Part shown: positions 21,705 to 31,224 of the stretch, piece after piece
Position numbering within the stretch: position 1 is the first letter of the stretch
How the letters are laid out: the number at the start of each line of letters is the position of its first letter
NCBI GenBank assembly: GCA_002964805.2
Contig: PUDQ02000010.1
Coordinates: 2,418,001 to 2,482,000, forward strand
From: Trametes villosa
Taxonomy: Eukaryota > Basidiomycota > Agaricomycetes > Polyporales > Polyporaceae
DNA: 64,000 nucleotides
Direction: 5' to 3'
The notes under the pieces: model-generated
Told to the model about the DNA's origin: nothing
Seen by the model: only the letters and a program-made list of their open reading frames with translations
The model's database searches: none
Made by a program: the position numbers and the translations under genes

Positions 21705-23098
21705 ATGGGTCGCACACGGCCAAAAACACGCAAGGCGAAGCAGCTGGTGACGGAAAACACCGCGGAGCCAGCCACGCCGCCGCAAATATCTGCGCTCCTG
21801 GAGAAAGCACAGGAGCTGATCGTGAGCTGCGACTACGAGCTCGCGGGCCGCTTTGCCAGGCGGGTGCTCGAGCGCGAGCCGGGCAATGTGGAGGCGAAGG
21901 AGATGCTCGGGGTCGCGCAGCTTGAGACCGGCGAGCTCGAGGCAGCGAAAGAGGTGCGTTCATACTGGTTGCACGGAGAGTGTGCGCAGGCTAACAGATG
22001 CATTCTGCGCGTGTCCGATTTGCTGCACAGACGTTCTTGTCCCTTATACCCCCACATCCCGGCGCACCCTCAACACCTCCGCCCTCGGCGCACCTATACC
22101 TCGCGCAGCTGAGCGACGATGACCCGCACCTTGCGCTCAAGCACTACCAGACCGCTGTGGACATTTTGACCGGTCAGCTGAAGGGCAAGGAGCGCGCCGT
22201 CGATTCTGCCGGCACCAACGACGATGAGGCCGAGACTAAGCGGAGTATCGTGAGGGCTATCGTCGGGATGGTGGAAATCTGGATGGATCCATCGTACGAT
22301 TTATGGTAGGTCTCCTACGCATCTCGCGCAGAGCCCAGAAGGACGCAAATACTCAAACTTAACGGTAGCTTCGATCCCGCGGCGGAGAAGACGTGCGAGG
22401 ATCTGCTCAACCATGCGCTACAAACGGATCCGGGCAATACGGAGGCGCTGCAGGCACTTGCTTCCGTGCGCATGTCGCAGCAACGGCCAGACGATGCGAA
22501 AGAGTGTCTAGAGCAGGCGTGGAGCCAATGGAAGGACCTTGATCTCGGTACGTTACGGCATTCCCGAATTTCATGTGCTGCCGGCTGAAGGGTACTCAGA
22601 CGACGCGAGGTTACCGCCAATACCAAGTCGGCTCGCCCTGGTCAAGCTCTTCCTTGAGCTTGCCCTATACACGCCCGCTTTGTTGGTGTTGCAGGGCATC
22701 ATGGCATCGGACGACCAAGAAGTCGAGGCATGGTATCTGGAGGGCTGGTGTTTCTTCCTCATGGCCGAGCAGGCGCAGGAGAGCGGCGGCAAGCTCGATG
22801 TGCTAACATGGGAAGAGCTCGCTCGGGATGCCCGAGATTGTTTGGAGACATGCCAGATGGTACGTGCTATGCTTCTCCACGGTGACAAAACGCGTCAATT
22901 AATTTCCGATCACTTCAGTTGCACGTTGGCCAGGAGCATCCGGACAAACCGTTGCTAGAGCATGTCGGGGAGCTCATCGCCAAGCTGGAGGCCCTCGGCA
23001 TACACCCGTCACCAGAAGAGGAAGGCGGGGACGAAGAAGGCGGATGGGAGGATATAGAGGGCAGCGACGACGAGGATGGAGATGTGGAAATGTCATGA
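21705..23098 (+). CDS. ACL4: TPR protein resembling ACL4, dedicated chaperone of ribosomal protein uL4 (Rpl4)
   Basis: Five exons (21705-21953, 22031-22305, 22379-22557, 22600-22859, 22919-23098) encode 380 residues. The N-terminus is basic (MGRTRPKTRKAK), the body consists of tetratricopeptide repeats (for example LLEKAQELIVSCDYELAGRF, DDDPHLALKHYQTAVDIL and NTEALQALASVRMSQQRPDD), and the C-terminus is strongly acidic (EEEGGDEEGGWEDIEGSDDE). This order matches the Acl4 family, which holds newly made Rpl4 and escorts it to the nucleus. The assignment rests on architecture rather than on catalytic residues, so another TPR chaperone cannot be excluded. Confidence 0.75.
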
Positions 23099-23513
23099 GT
23101 GACATTGTCTGCTAATTCTACGACGGGCGCGCGGCTGATCAAAAAGTACAGTATCTCTTAGGCGATTAACATTGGATTTCATGCACGATCCCTCCCAGAT
23201 CCTGTGATGAATATCACTTGGAACAGGAGCAGCAACGGTGTGTCCCGAGTCTTGTGGCCACTCCCTGACTTCGTCGTTCTGGTTAACCTGCGCACGCGGT
23301 GGCGCGCTGTGGTGGCGGCTGGCAGGACAGCGCCACGAGGCTACCGGACTGCAGCGCCCCGCCGAATGCGGCAGGAGCTTGACCATATCGGACGATGTGA
23401 AGTCAAGTGAAGAAGAGCATACGGCGACAAACGATGTGGTCGCGCTGCAGGTGAGTTGCTTTCAACAAAACAGAGTTCTGCCCGATCGCGTATGCCAGCC
23501 TCGTCCGCCGCAC

Positions 23514-23519
23514 TATAAG
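23514..23519 (+). promoter_or_regulatory. TATA-like box upstream of the repeat block
   Basis: TATAAG followed within 40-100 bp by long pyrimidine-rich tracts, the arrangement of a fungal core promoter. If used, the transcript would run into the repeats. Confidence 0.35.
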
Positions 23520-23685
23520 AACCTGGCCTCTCCCGCCGGCTTCCCCCAGTGCGCACTCACTCGCTGTCCACCCCCTGCACCCCGCTCTTGCATCGCTTTC
23601 TCCCCTGCACCTCGCTTTCGCACTCTTCCGCCGCTGGCGGCACTCCAGCCACCCACTCCAGGCTACCACTAGTTGCGCTACTAGC

Positions 23686-24870
23686 GCACGCTCTCCGTCT
23701 TGCGACTCGGACCTGCGCTCCCCCTGGCTCCGACTGCAAGACGAGGCTCTCTCCAACTCAGAGCTCCCCTTCGCACTTCCACCGCTGGCGGAGCATGGGA
23801 CCATTATCCCCTTCGTTCTGGATTCCGCATATTGTCGGGCCCGAGCAGGTACCCGGGATTTTCATCTGATATCCGCTCTCGATCCTAACTCTTCTTGCAG
23901 GCATTTATTTATTCTATTCGGAGTCAAACGACCACGGCAACCTCACTCTGAACCCCGCCGACCCTCCTCCCAGCCATCCACTCAAGGCTACCTGAGCTTC
24001 GCGCTCACCGGCTCTCCGTCTTGCCCATAGGACCTGCGTTCCCTCTGGCTCCTGCGAGACGAGGCTCTCCTCAACTCAGAGCTCCAGCCACCGCCTCGAT
24101 ACTGTCGACAACTTCGACACCATCGAGGCCTCACCGCCGCTCGCGGCGACCCGAGCCTTGCGCTCACTGGCTCTCCGTCTTGCCCGCTCGGACCAGCGCT
24201 CATCTCTGGCTCCGAGCCCTGCAAGGCGAGGCTCTCTCCGACTTAGAGCTCCAGCCTCCCCATCGGCATCGTCGACAACTTCGGCAACGAGTACTCGACA
24301 TCCCGCCGATCCTCACTAAGTCGCCTACCCCGGCTAGTGACCCGAGCCTTTGGCTCACAGTTCCACTGGACCTGGCGGCGCCCCAAACCTCAGCTTGTCA
24401 CTCTGGTTCTGGTGCCTCCTCAGGCTCTCCGTCTTCAAGTTGCCATTCGGACCTGCGCTCATTTCAGGTTCCAGCAAGACGAGGCTCTCTTTCCCTCAGA
24501 GCTCCAGCCTCCGCTTGGATACTGTCGACAATTCGACACCATCTAGGCCTCGCCGTTCGCGGCCACTCGAGCTTCGCGCTCACTGGCTCACCGTCTTGCC
24601 ACCTGGGCCTCTGCTCTTCGCAGGCCCTTGCACGACGAGGCTCTCTTCCCCTCAGAGCTCCAGCCTGCGCTTCGACGCTGTCGACAACTTCGACGCCATC
24701 GAAGCCCCATCGCCGATTCCGGCGACCCGAGCCTTGCGCTCACCGGCTCTCCGCCTTGCCTATAGGACCTGCGCTCCTCCATGGTTCCTGCAAGACGAGG
24801 CTCTCTTCCATTCAGAGCTCTAGCCTCCTCCGCTTCGACATTGTCGAGGCAAACGCAACGCCGTTCGCTG
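23686..24870 (+). repeat. About six degenerate copies of a ~160-bp tandem repeat
   Basis: Each copy contains, in order, CTCTCCGTCTTG, GGACCTGCGCTC, GACGAGGCTCTC, CAGAGCTCCAGCC, GTCGACAACTTCGACACCAT and a GGCGACCCGAGCCTTGCGCTC-like end, with substitutions and small indels. The GACGAGG anchor lies at about 23741, 24059, 24226, 24479, 24635 and 24795. The spacings are 318, 167, 253, 156 and 160 bp; the first gap is about two units long and the third has roughly 95 extra bp. Divergence between copies is high, so the array is old. Confidence 0.8.
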
Positions 24871-25072
24871 CCGCTATTGGACCCCTCTCGACACTCCGTC
24901 GGTACTCCCGTCGAGATCCTCCCCAGTACGCTGCAGCGTTCTTGACCCCCCATCCCTCTCCTCATCCCGCAGACCCCACTTCTCGACTCTCCCTTCCGGG
25001 TCACCGACGCCCACCATCCGCTTACCCTCTCCTTGTATCATCATATCCCCTCATGTATCGTCTCATTTATAC

Positions 25073-25215
25073 CCTGTACTACCACCTGTACTATAGCCTG
25101 TATCATAGCCTGTACTATAGCCTGTACCATAGCCTGTACCATAGCGTGTACTATAGCGTGTACTATAGCGTGTACTATTACCTGTACTATTACTGTATTT
25201 TTATCTGTATCATAG
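25073..25215 (+). repeat. 12-bp minisatellite, about 11 copies
   Basis: Units of the form CCTGTACTATAG with variants (TATCATAG, TACCATAG, CGTG at the start, TATTA at the end) follow head-to-tail. Because 12 is a multiple of 3, all plus-strand frames stay open across it; one reads as a repeating Tyr-Tyr/His-Ser-Leu/Val peptide and another as Thr-Ile-Ala-Cys. Confidence 0.9.
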
Positions 25216-25527
25216 TCCCTTCCTTCTCAACCTCGAGCAGAAGCAGCTCTGAGTGACACAGGCTCGTTACTTTGCAGCAACGACGCTCCGAAGTCTGAAG
25301 ACCATTGAACGCTACTGACTGTCCCTTGGACGCACCCATATGATACCATCTGGATCCCTGCCCTTAATGACACGACGAGACACCCTTTAGTACCTTCTAC
25401 CTCCTTTCAAAGCAATGCACCGCATGCTCGCAAACGCTAAGTTCAGAGATGCACACTGCCCGCTATGCTTGTCGACGCAAGCCCAGTGAGTGGTGTGATA
25501 TTAGCGCAATGTAGGGTACACCCAATA

Positions 25528-26634
25528 CTACGAGGAGGCCTTCTCCTCGCCTTTCTTCCGGTCCTCCGCCCGCGGGGCGATGTCGTACCCGGAGAAGCCC
25601 TGCGATGCCTGCACGACGTCGTCCGGCGCGTCGGGCTCGAGGTGCCCCTGCGCGTTCCGCCGCGCCCTGTGGAAGCGGAAGCGGCACAGGCACAGTCAGC
25701 GCGTCGGCAGGACTCGGGGCGCGCGGGAGGGGCGCACCGGAAGAACGTGTAGGAGAGCACGACGTCGTCCAGGTTCCGGCACGCGGGGTCGTCGAGCACG
25801 TCGCGGTCGATGAAGAAGAGGAGGGGCATGTCGACCTCCTCGCCCGCGAGCAGCTTCTGCTCCTCGAAGCAGAAGCACTCCACCTTCGCGAAGTACGGCG
25901 CGATCTGCCCGGCGCGAGAAACATGTCAGCGCACGCCTCCGTTGTGAGGGGTGAGGGGAGAAGGGGGGGACGCACGCGGTCGGGCGTGACGTTGTAGGTC
26001 GCGATGCCGATGATGTCCTTGTCGGACTTGTTCTTCGCCTTGTAGAACGCGAGGCTCGTCTCGCCGGGGAGCACGCTCACGAAGCGCTGCTGCGGCGTGA
26101 ACGACCACGGGAGCGCGTCGGCGGTGTCCGCGTTGAAGTGCACCTTGATGCGCTTCGCGTCCTCGACGGGCACGAGCCGGTCCGCCTCGAACTTGCCCAT
26201 GCCGACCTTGGGCGTGCCCGCGAAGCCGGTCGCGGCGCAGAACATGCGGTAGAGCGGGACCGCCGCGTACGTGATGCCGACACCGGCAATGATCTGTGCG
26301 AAGGTGACAGGTCGCCATGAGAAGAAGAAGAAGGGGTGGGGGTGGGTAGAGGAAGACGTACCACCGCGGAGGTGTACATGAGTAGGCTGCGGTTCCGGGC
26401 CGCATAGAGTTCGTCCCTGCTCTTGAACTGTGGTCGAGAACCAGGAGGGGGTGGCGGGGGCGGTGTGCTGGACGAGCTTGACGAGGAAGACGGCTCACTG
26501 CTAGTCGACGCATTTCTGCGAGGCGTCCAGCTCGAATGTGAGCCCTCCTGGCGGAGGGGTCGTGCTGGTGTTCTCCGCGAAATACCGTGCAGACCTCTCT
26601 GACAGCGCCGACAGCGTGAGGGCAGTCTCAACAT
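25528..26634 (-). CDS. COX11: COX11, copper chaperone for cytochrome c oxidase assembly
   Basis: Four exons (26362-26634, 25976-26293, 25738-25904, 25528-25666) encode 298 residues. Cox11 is anchored in the mitochondrial inner membrane and delivers copper to the CuB site of Cox1. The N-terminus is Arg-rich without acids (MLRLPSRCRRCQRG), a mitochondrial presequence, then a Ser/Pro linker with runs of Ser and Pro, then the membrane segment ending in ITYAAVPLYRMFCAATGF. The copper-binding motif CFCFEEQ is present and FIDRDVLDDPACRNLDD is typical of the family. The start at 26634 is the one that yields a presequence. It shares a 326-bp promoter with the divergent J-protein gene. Confidence 0.96.
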
Positions 26635-26960
26635 CTTACTGCAGTATGCACTCACATGTGTCTGACCTGCAGTCGCAGTTGTGCGCGACGCAGAGAGGCA
26701 TTGCGCCCTGCAGGCTGGCCGGAGGAACGCCCCGCAAAGTGAGTTCATGGCGGGGAGACTGGAAAGGACACGGCGGTAGCGCCCGGCCGCATCTCTGCCA
26801 CTCTCCCTCATCGTCTCTCCCCGGCTGCGCACTGCTTTCCCCGTCCCCGAGTCCCTGACGATCTACCCGCTTCCTGGATCCCCGCGCGCCGCATTGCTCG
26901 ACCGTGTCATAGACCGCGCTGTAATTATCCGTCCCAGGTCGTCTTGCGTACTCAGTCGTC
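26635..26960. promoter_or_regulatory. Shared divergent promoter of COX11 and the DNAJC8-type gene
   Basis: 326 bp between two start codons facing away from each other. No strong TATA box is seen; both genes are housekeeping types. Confidence 0.55.
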
Positions 26961-28067
26961 ATGCCTGAAGCAGCGTCGTCTTCCTCGTCCGCCCCGCCTC
27001 CGCCGCCGCCCGCCGCAAGCGCGAACGCGAGCTCGTCCAAGCACAACGATGCCGCGGACCAAGATATCGAGCGGCTTCTCAGCCGGGAGGCTACCGCGTT
27101 CCAGCGCGAGATCGAAGTCGAGCGCATCCTGAAGGCGTTCAAGCTCAAGTGCGTTCCCACCACCTTATCCCTACCCTCTGATATCCCGCGACCCTAAGGT
27201 CTGACCGTGCCTGCAGCCCGTACGAGATGCTGGACATCCACTCGGACGCGACGCCCGAAGAGATCAAGAAGAAGTACAGGCAGCTCTCGCTCTGTGAGCC
27301 TTTCGCCCTGTCGCGCGCACGCAGTCTGTGCCTGTATTGACCGCGCGCTGACCACCGCTGTACGTTGCCTGATCACCAGTCATCCATCCTGACAAGACGT
27401 CCCATCCCCGCGCTCCAGAGGCCTTCGATCTGTTAAAGAAGGTTCGTGTGATTTACCCTCTGCCTCCGCCACTGTCGCGGGGGAGACTGGAGTACCAATG
27501 ATTACGACGCTGACCGCAATCCCACAGGCTGAATCTGAGCTGTCAGATAAGGCGAAGCGCGAAGAGCTCGACGCCGTGATTAACCAGGCGCGAGCAATCC
27601 TCCTGAAAGGACTCAACCTCCCTCTCAACACCCGCGACGACGACCCGCGCCTCAAGAACCTCACGCCCCCTTGGCGGCAGCAGTTCCTCACCAAGGCCAA
27701 GGAGATGCTCATCGACGAGGAGGTCCGGCGACGGAAGTGAGCCCGCCACCCTTAAGGACCCTTGCCCCTCCCCGTGCTGTGCTGATCGCTTCGCTTCGCT
27801 GCGTAGAGCGGTCAAGATGAACTTGGCGAACGAGGGCCTGGAGGCGCGCAAGAAGGAAGAAGAGGTGAACGCGAAGAAGCGCAAGGCCGAGGAGGAGGCG
27901 CGCTGGGAAGGTTCGTATCGCCACCGTCCCACTGATGTTGTCTTGTCGAATAACTTCCGCTGATGCGTGACATCCCAGAGAACCGCGAGCAGCGCGTCGG
28001 CACCTGGCGATCGTTCGCCGCGGGACCTAAGAAGAAAAAGAAGACGAAGGTGACGCTGCTCGGATGA
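26961..28067 (+). CDS. J-domain protein of the DNAJC8 (Spf31) type, spliceosome-associated
   Basis: Six exons (26961-27148, 27217-27293, 27380-27441, 27528-27736, 27807-27910, 27979-28067) give 242 residues. After a Ser/Pro/Ala-rich start, helix ADQDIERLLSREATAFQREI leads into a J domain with PYEMLDIHSDATPEEIKKKY and the HPD triplet in FIHPDKTSHPRAPEAF. The remainder is a charged helical tail with PPWRQQFLTKAKEMLIDEE and the lysine-rich end GPKKKKKTKV, a likely nuclear signal. This layout, with J domain near the N-terminus and a long charged tail, is that of DNAJC8, found in splicing complexes. The J domain is split by three introns. Confidence 0.87.
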
Positions 28068-28465
28068 ACTCCTCCTCAGACTTGTGGATATGTGTACATT
28101 AGAAGCCTCCGCCCAGGCGCGTGGCCAGGTTACATGTATGTATGTACTTCCTTTCCTCGCAACGCGGATCTGTGTCACTATTTATTAGACGAGTTGCGCA
28201 CCTCCACCCAACCGAAGCGTAGTATACAAACAAGATGGTATATACGGCGGCCCGCACGACCAGACCGCTCGAAGCCCGCGTGCGTCCCTACCGGAGCACG
28301 CGCAGCTCCCCTGCCCTGTTAACACATTACAATCTCATATGGTATCGTCCTGCGCGTATATATTCGTATTCCTTCTTCTCCGCTGGCTCCTGGCTCTTGT
28401 AGCCTGCGCCGAAACCTCGCCGCAACAGCGTATTAGGTGCTCTCCCCCTCTCCCCTTCCCGCTCG
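28068..28465. other. Convergent 3' spacer
   Basis: About 400 bp between the DNAJC8-type gene and RMI1, tail-to-tail. Lower GC than the flanking exons; expected to hold both 3' UTRs. Confidence 0.5.
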
Positions 28466-30367
28466 TCAATCCGAGAGCTCGATCACGTCCTCCTCAGGTG
28501 GCTCAGTCGCGACGCGCCGGCGGACGTGCCTCGTCGGGACCGGCACGTTCTCCTTGTCGCCCTCGACCTCGTCGTCGCTGATGTCGATCACCTCCATCGC
28601 GCCCGCGCCCGTGCCGCTCGAGGACGACCCCGCGCGCCGCGTCGTCGCGAAGAGCGTGCGAACCGTCGACTGGCTCCGCGGTTCGGGCTTCACGCGCGTC
28701 TGCGTCTGCGGCGCCTGCACGCTGTGCGCGCGGACCTTCGTCGTCGGGGCGGCGGCGGCGGCGGCGGCGGCAGCAACACCGGAGGAGTTCGAGTTCGAGC
28801 TGGAGTGGGGGTTGGCGCTGGCCGCGGCCTTGTCGAGGAGGCCCTCCTGCTCGGCGCGCTCGACCTCCTCGAAGAAGCTCTCGTCGACGTCGAAGTCGAA
28901 CGGGTAGTCCTCCGAGCCCGGCTCGCCGAACGCGATCTCCGCGCGCTGCTTCCCTTTACCCTTGCCCTTCCCGTTCGTGTTCCCGTTTCCCTTGCCCTTC
29001 GGATTGGTGACGAACGGGTTCTCGTCCTCGTCGCTCGAGGGGAGATCTGCCGGCGGCGCGCGGGGCGGCGAGAGCCCCATCACGCGCGCGAGGCTCCGCA
29101 TCGCGCCCGCGTCGCCCGAGTTCACGCGCACACGACCCGCATCCCCGTCAACGTCTGCGCCGTTATTGGCGTTAGCCAAGCTACTTCCGCTCGCGCCGCT
29201 AGCGGGCTTGGAGAAGAAGCGCGAGCGCTGCAATACCACGTCGCGCGGGGGCGGGTCCGGAGACGGCGAGCGGCCCACGCGGCTCGGCCGTTTGCGCCGG
29301 CGCGGCTGGCCCATGTCGTCGTCGCGCTCGTGCTCGACGTGGCGCGGCGAACCTGAGGGGCCGGCGTCGGCGTCGGATGTGGGCGGGGAGATGTCTCGTA
29401 GTGCGGGGCGTGCTGCAGCGGGAGGCTCGAGGGCGGGTGCTGCGGCAGGTGCTGGTGCTGCGGCAGGTGCGGGTGCAGGCGCGGCTTCAGGTGCAGGCGC
29501 AGGTTCTGGTACATCCTCTCTATATGGAGCCATATCAGTCACTGAGTAGAAACACAACACGAGTGGTAGGCCTACCCTAGGCGCGCTTTGAGTGCACGGA
29601 AGAGGGTGAAGTCGCGGTGTGCGTCCCGGTCGTCCGTTTGGAAGCCCAGCAGTTTGACGCACTCGGGGTTCAAGAACGCGGTACCCTTGCGGATCATCAC
29701 GTTGCTAATGAGCATCTATCCTTCTCGCATGTCAGCGGGCCTGCCTCAAAACGCGAAGCATCGGGCAGCAGCATGGGGAATGGAACAGACCTTGTAGCCC
29801 AGCGGAGTTTCGCCAAGCTCGAGCTCCGGCAACGCCCTGCACTCAATCCCAGGCAAGACGGACACGCCGTCGCTCATCTCGAGGCGCAGCATCGAGCGCG
29901 GGTACTTGGGCATCGGCTTGCGCTCCGCGCCGCGTTGGCCCTCGCGCGCCTCGCGGAGCGCGGTCTGCTTGCGGTACTCCTCGCGCGACTCGTAGATCTG
30001 CAGCAGGCTGTATGCGCTGTGGCCGATCTCCATCAGGCCGACGAGTTCGACGAGGATGGGGCCCTCGAGGGACGCGGACTCTGCGCCGACGGTGTTGTCG
30101 GGGAAGCCGGTGCCGGGGACCATGCTGTCCGCGAAGTCTGAGCCGAGGAGCTGCTTGTTGACCGCTTCGATGATGGCGGGCATGTCGCGCGCGGGGTCGT
30201 AGTGGAATTCTTCCTGAATCCAGTCATAGCAGCCTTCGAGCCATTCCTGCGTGATCGCGTTAGTGGAGGGTGCGCGAATAAGGATGCGCGCGACTTACAG
30301 GATCGACGGTGGGGCGCGGGTAGGTGCGTTTGAGCCATCGGACGACTTCGTTCGGTGGGGGAGCCAT
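28466..30367 (-). CDS. RMI1: RMI1, OB-fold subunit of the RecQ helicase-Top3 (dissolvasome) complex
   Basis: Four exons (30299-30367, 29791-30246, 29576-29715, 28466-29519) encode 572 residues. The N-terminal helical part (NEVVRWLKRTYPRP, WLEGCYDWIQEEF) leads to the OB fold: GPILVELVGLMEIGHSAYSL, LRLEMSDG, PGIECRALPELELGETPLGY and NVMIRKGTAFLNPECVKLLG. These are the most conserved Rmi1 blocks. The protein binds Top3 and a Sgs1/BLM-type helicase to dissolve double Holliday junctions. The C-terminal 350 residues are low-complexity, with Ala-Pro repeats, a run of nine Ala, GKGKGKGK, and two acidic-flanked hydrophobic motifs, EVIDISDDE and DVIELSD at the very end, that match SUMO-interacting motifs. 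The start at 30367 fits the family N-terminus. Confidence 0.9.
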
Positions 30368-31224
30368 GTTCGTAGATCAACTCGGCGCAGTGCGAATATA
30401 TCTGTCGGTCGGAGGTAGTGGCGTCGTGAGGCTGATGGACGTAGTGCGCACCCGGCGAAAAGCACTCACCGGAGACAAGGAAGCTCTCCTGTCGGAAATT
30501 AGTGGGAGGATATATGCGTCAAAGCAAAACAAAGACAGCAGGTAACGATTGTAAACAAGACACAAAGTGGCAGAAAGGAGACCGCAGCAGTTGCTCGGAG
30601 ACGAGGATAACTATCGGTGAGGGAGACGGTTCGCGTGAGTGGGTGGCTGAGTTGCCTTGGCCTAGCAATGCTACTGATATCTGAGACTGCGATGTGGCTG
30701 ATGCTATGCCCGAGTGCGTTGAGAAGCTTGCGGAGGCCTTGCGCGTCGCTTCAGCGAAATCAGAAGTTGAATGAGCGAGGGGCTGAGTGTAGTAGCCAAG
30801 TGGATGCAGGGGCGTATGGGCGACCGGTCGTCAATGTCTGCGAGTCTGAAATTGGCTTGGCGGCGTGCAAAGGTGGTATCTGGCGTGTTCGTGTGTGCGG
30901 AGTAGCGTCGGGGTCGTGGTAGTCGCAGACGGTGCCCGGGCGGGGGGGGGGGGTGGCGGAGAGAAAAAGGCCCTGGACGGGACGCGCTCTCTGGCCGTGC
31001 TCGCGATTCGCGCAACGCGAGCCACGCGCGCGCGACGCGTGACGCGCCTCCACGTGATCACCATACTTCTGTGACGTCGATCGTCCCCCCGATGCGCGCG
31101 CCGTCGTCGTCTGAGCTTCCCCTTCTCGCCGCCCGGCCGCAGACACGGGAGTTGTGCTCTCTGACGCTCGCCGGAGTGCCGTCGGTCGAAGATGTCCAGC
31201 ATAGCGCCGCGCATATAATCCTAG
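30368..31224. other. Divergent intergenic region between RMI1 and carnitine acetyltransferase
   Basis: About 860 bp with both promoters. It holds a run of 12 G (30942-30953) inside a GC-rich tract and a CG-rich stretch around 31010-31060. No gene is supported; the open frames lack domains. Confidence 0.55.
31214..31219 (+). promoter_or_regulatory. TATA box very close to the first ATG of carnitine acetyltransferase
   Basis: TATAAT ends 5 bp before the ATG at 31225. A transcript started about 30 bp downstream of it would lack that ATG and begin translation at the in-frame ATG at 31270. Confidence 0.45.

Larger units (their letters stand above)
23099..25527. other. Gene-poor block carrying degenerate tandem repeats
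   Basis: No conserved gene is found in 2.4 kb. A TATA box (TATAAG, 23514-23519) stands before a C/T-rich tract, then about six degraded copies of a 160-bp unit follow, then a 12-bp minisatellite. A plus-strand frame stays open from 24021 to 25256 through these repeats. Confidence 0.6.

Noticed and set aside
25060..25220. CRISPR-like regular spacing
   Set aside because: The units are 12 bp, contiguous, without spacers, in a eukaryotic genome: a minisatellite.
24021..25256. 411-codon open frame as a real protein gene
   Set aside because: It crosses degenerate repeats whose length is not a multiple of three, several other frames are also open, composition is CT-rich and stop-poor, and no domain is visible. 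Kept only as part of the repeat finding.
28526..29356. 276-codon plus-strand open frame
   Set aside because: Antisense to the low-complexity half of RMI1.
30942..30953. G12 run as a G-quadruplex regulatory element
   Set aside because: A single homopolymer tract with no additional evenly spaced G runs; could also be a sequencing-sensitive site.
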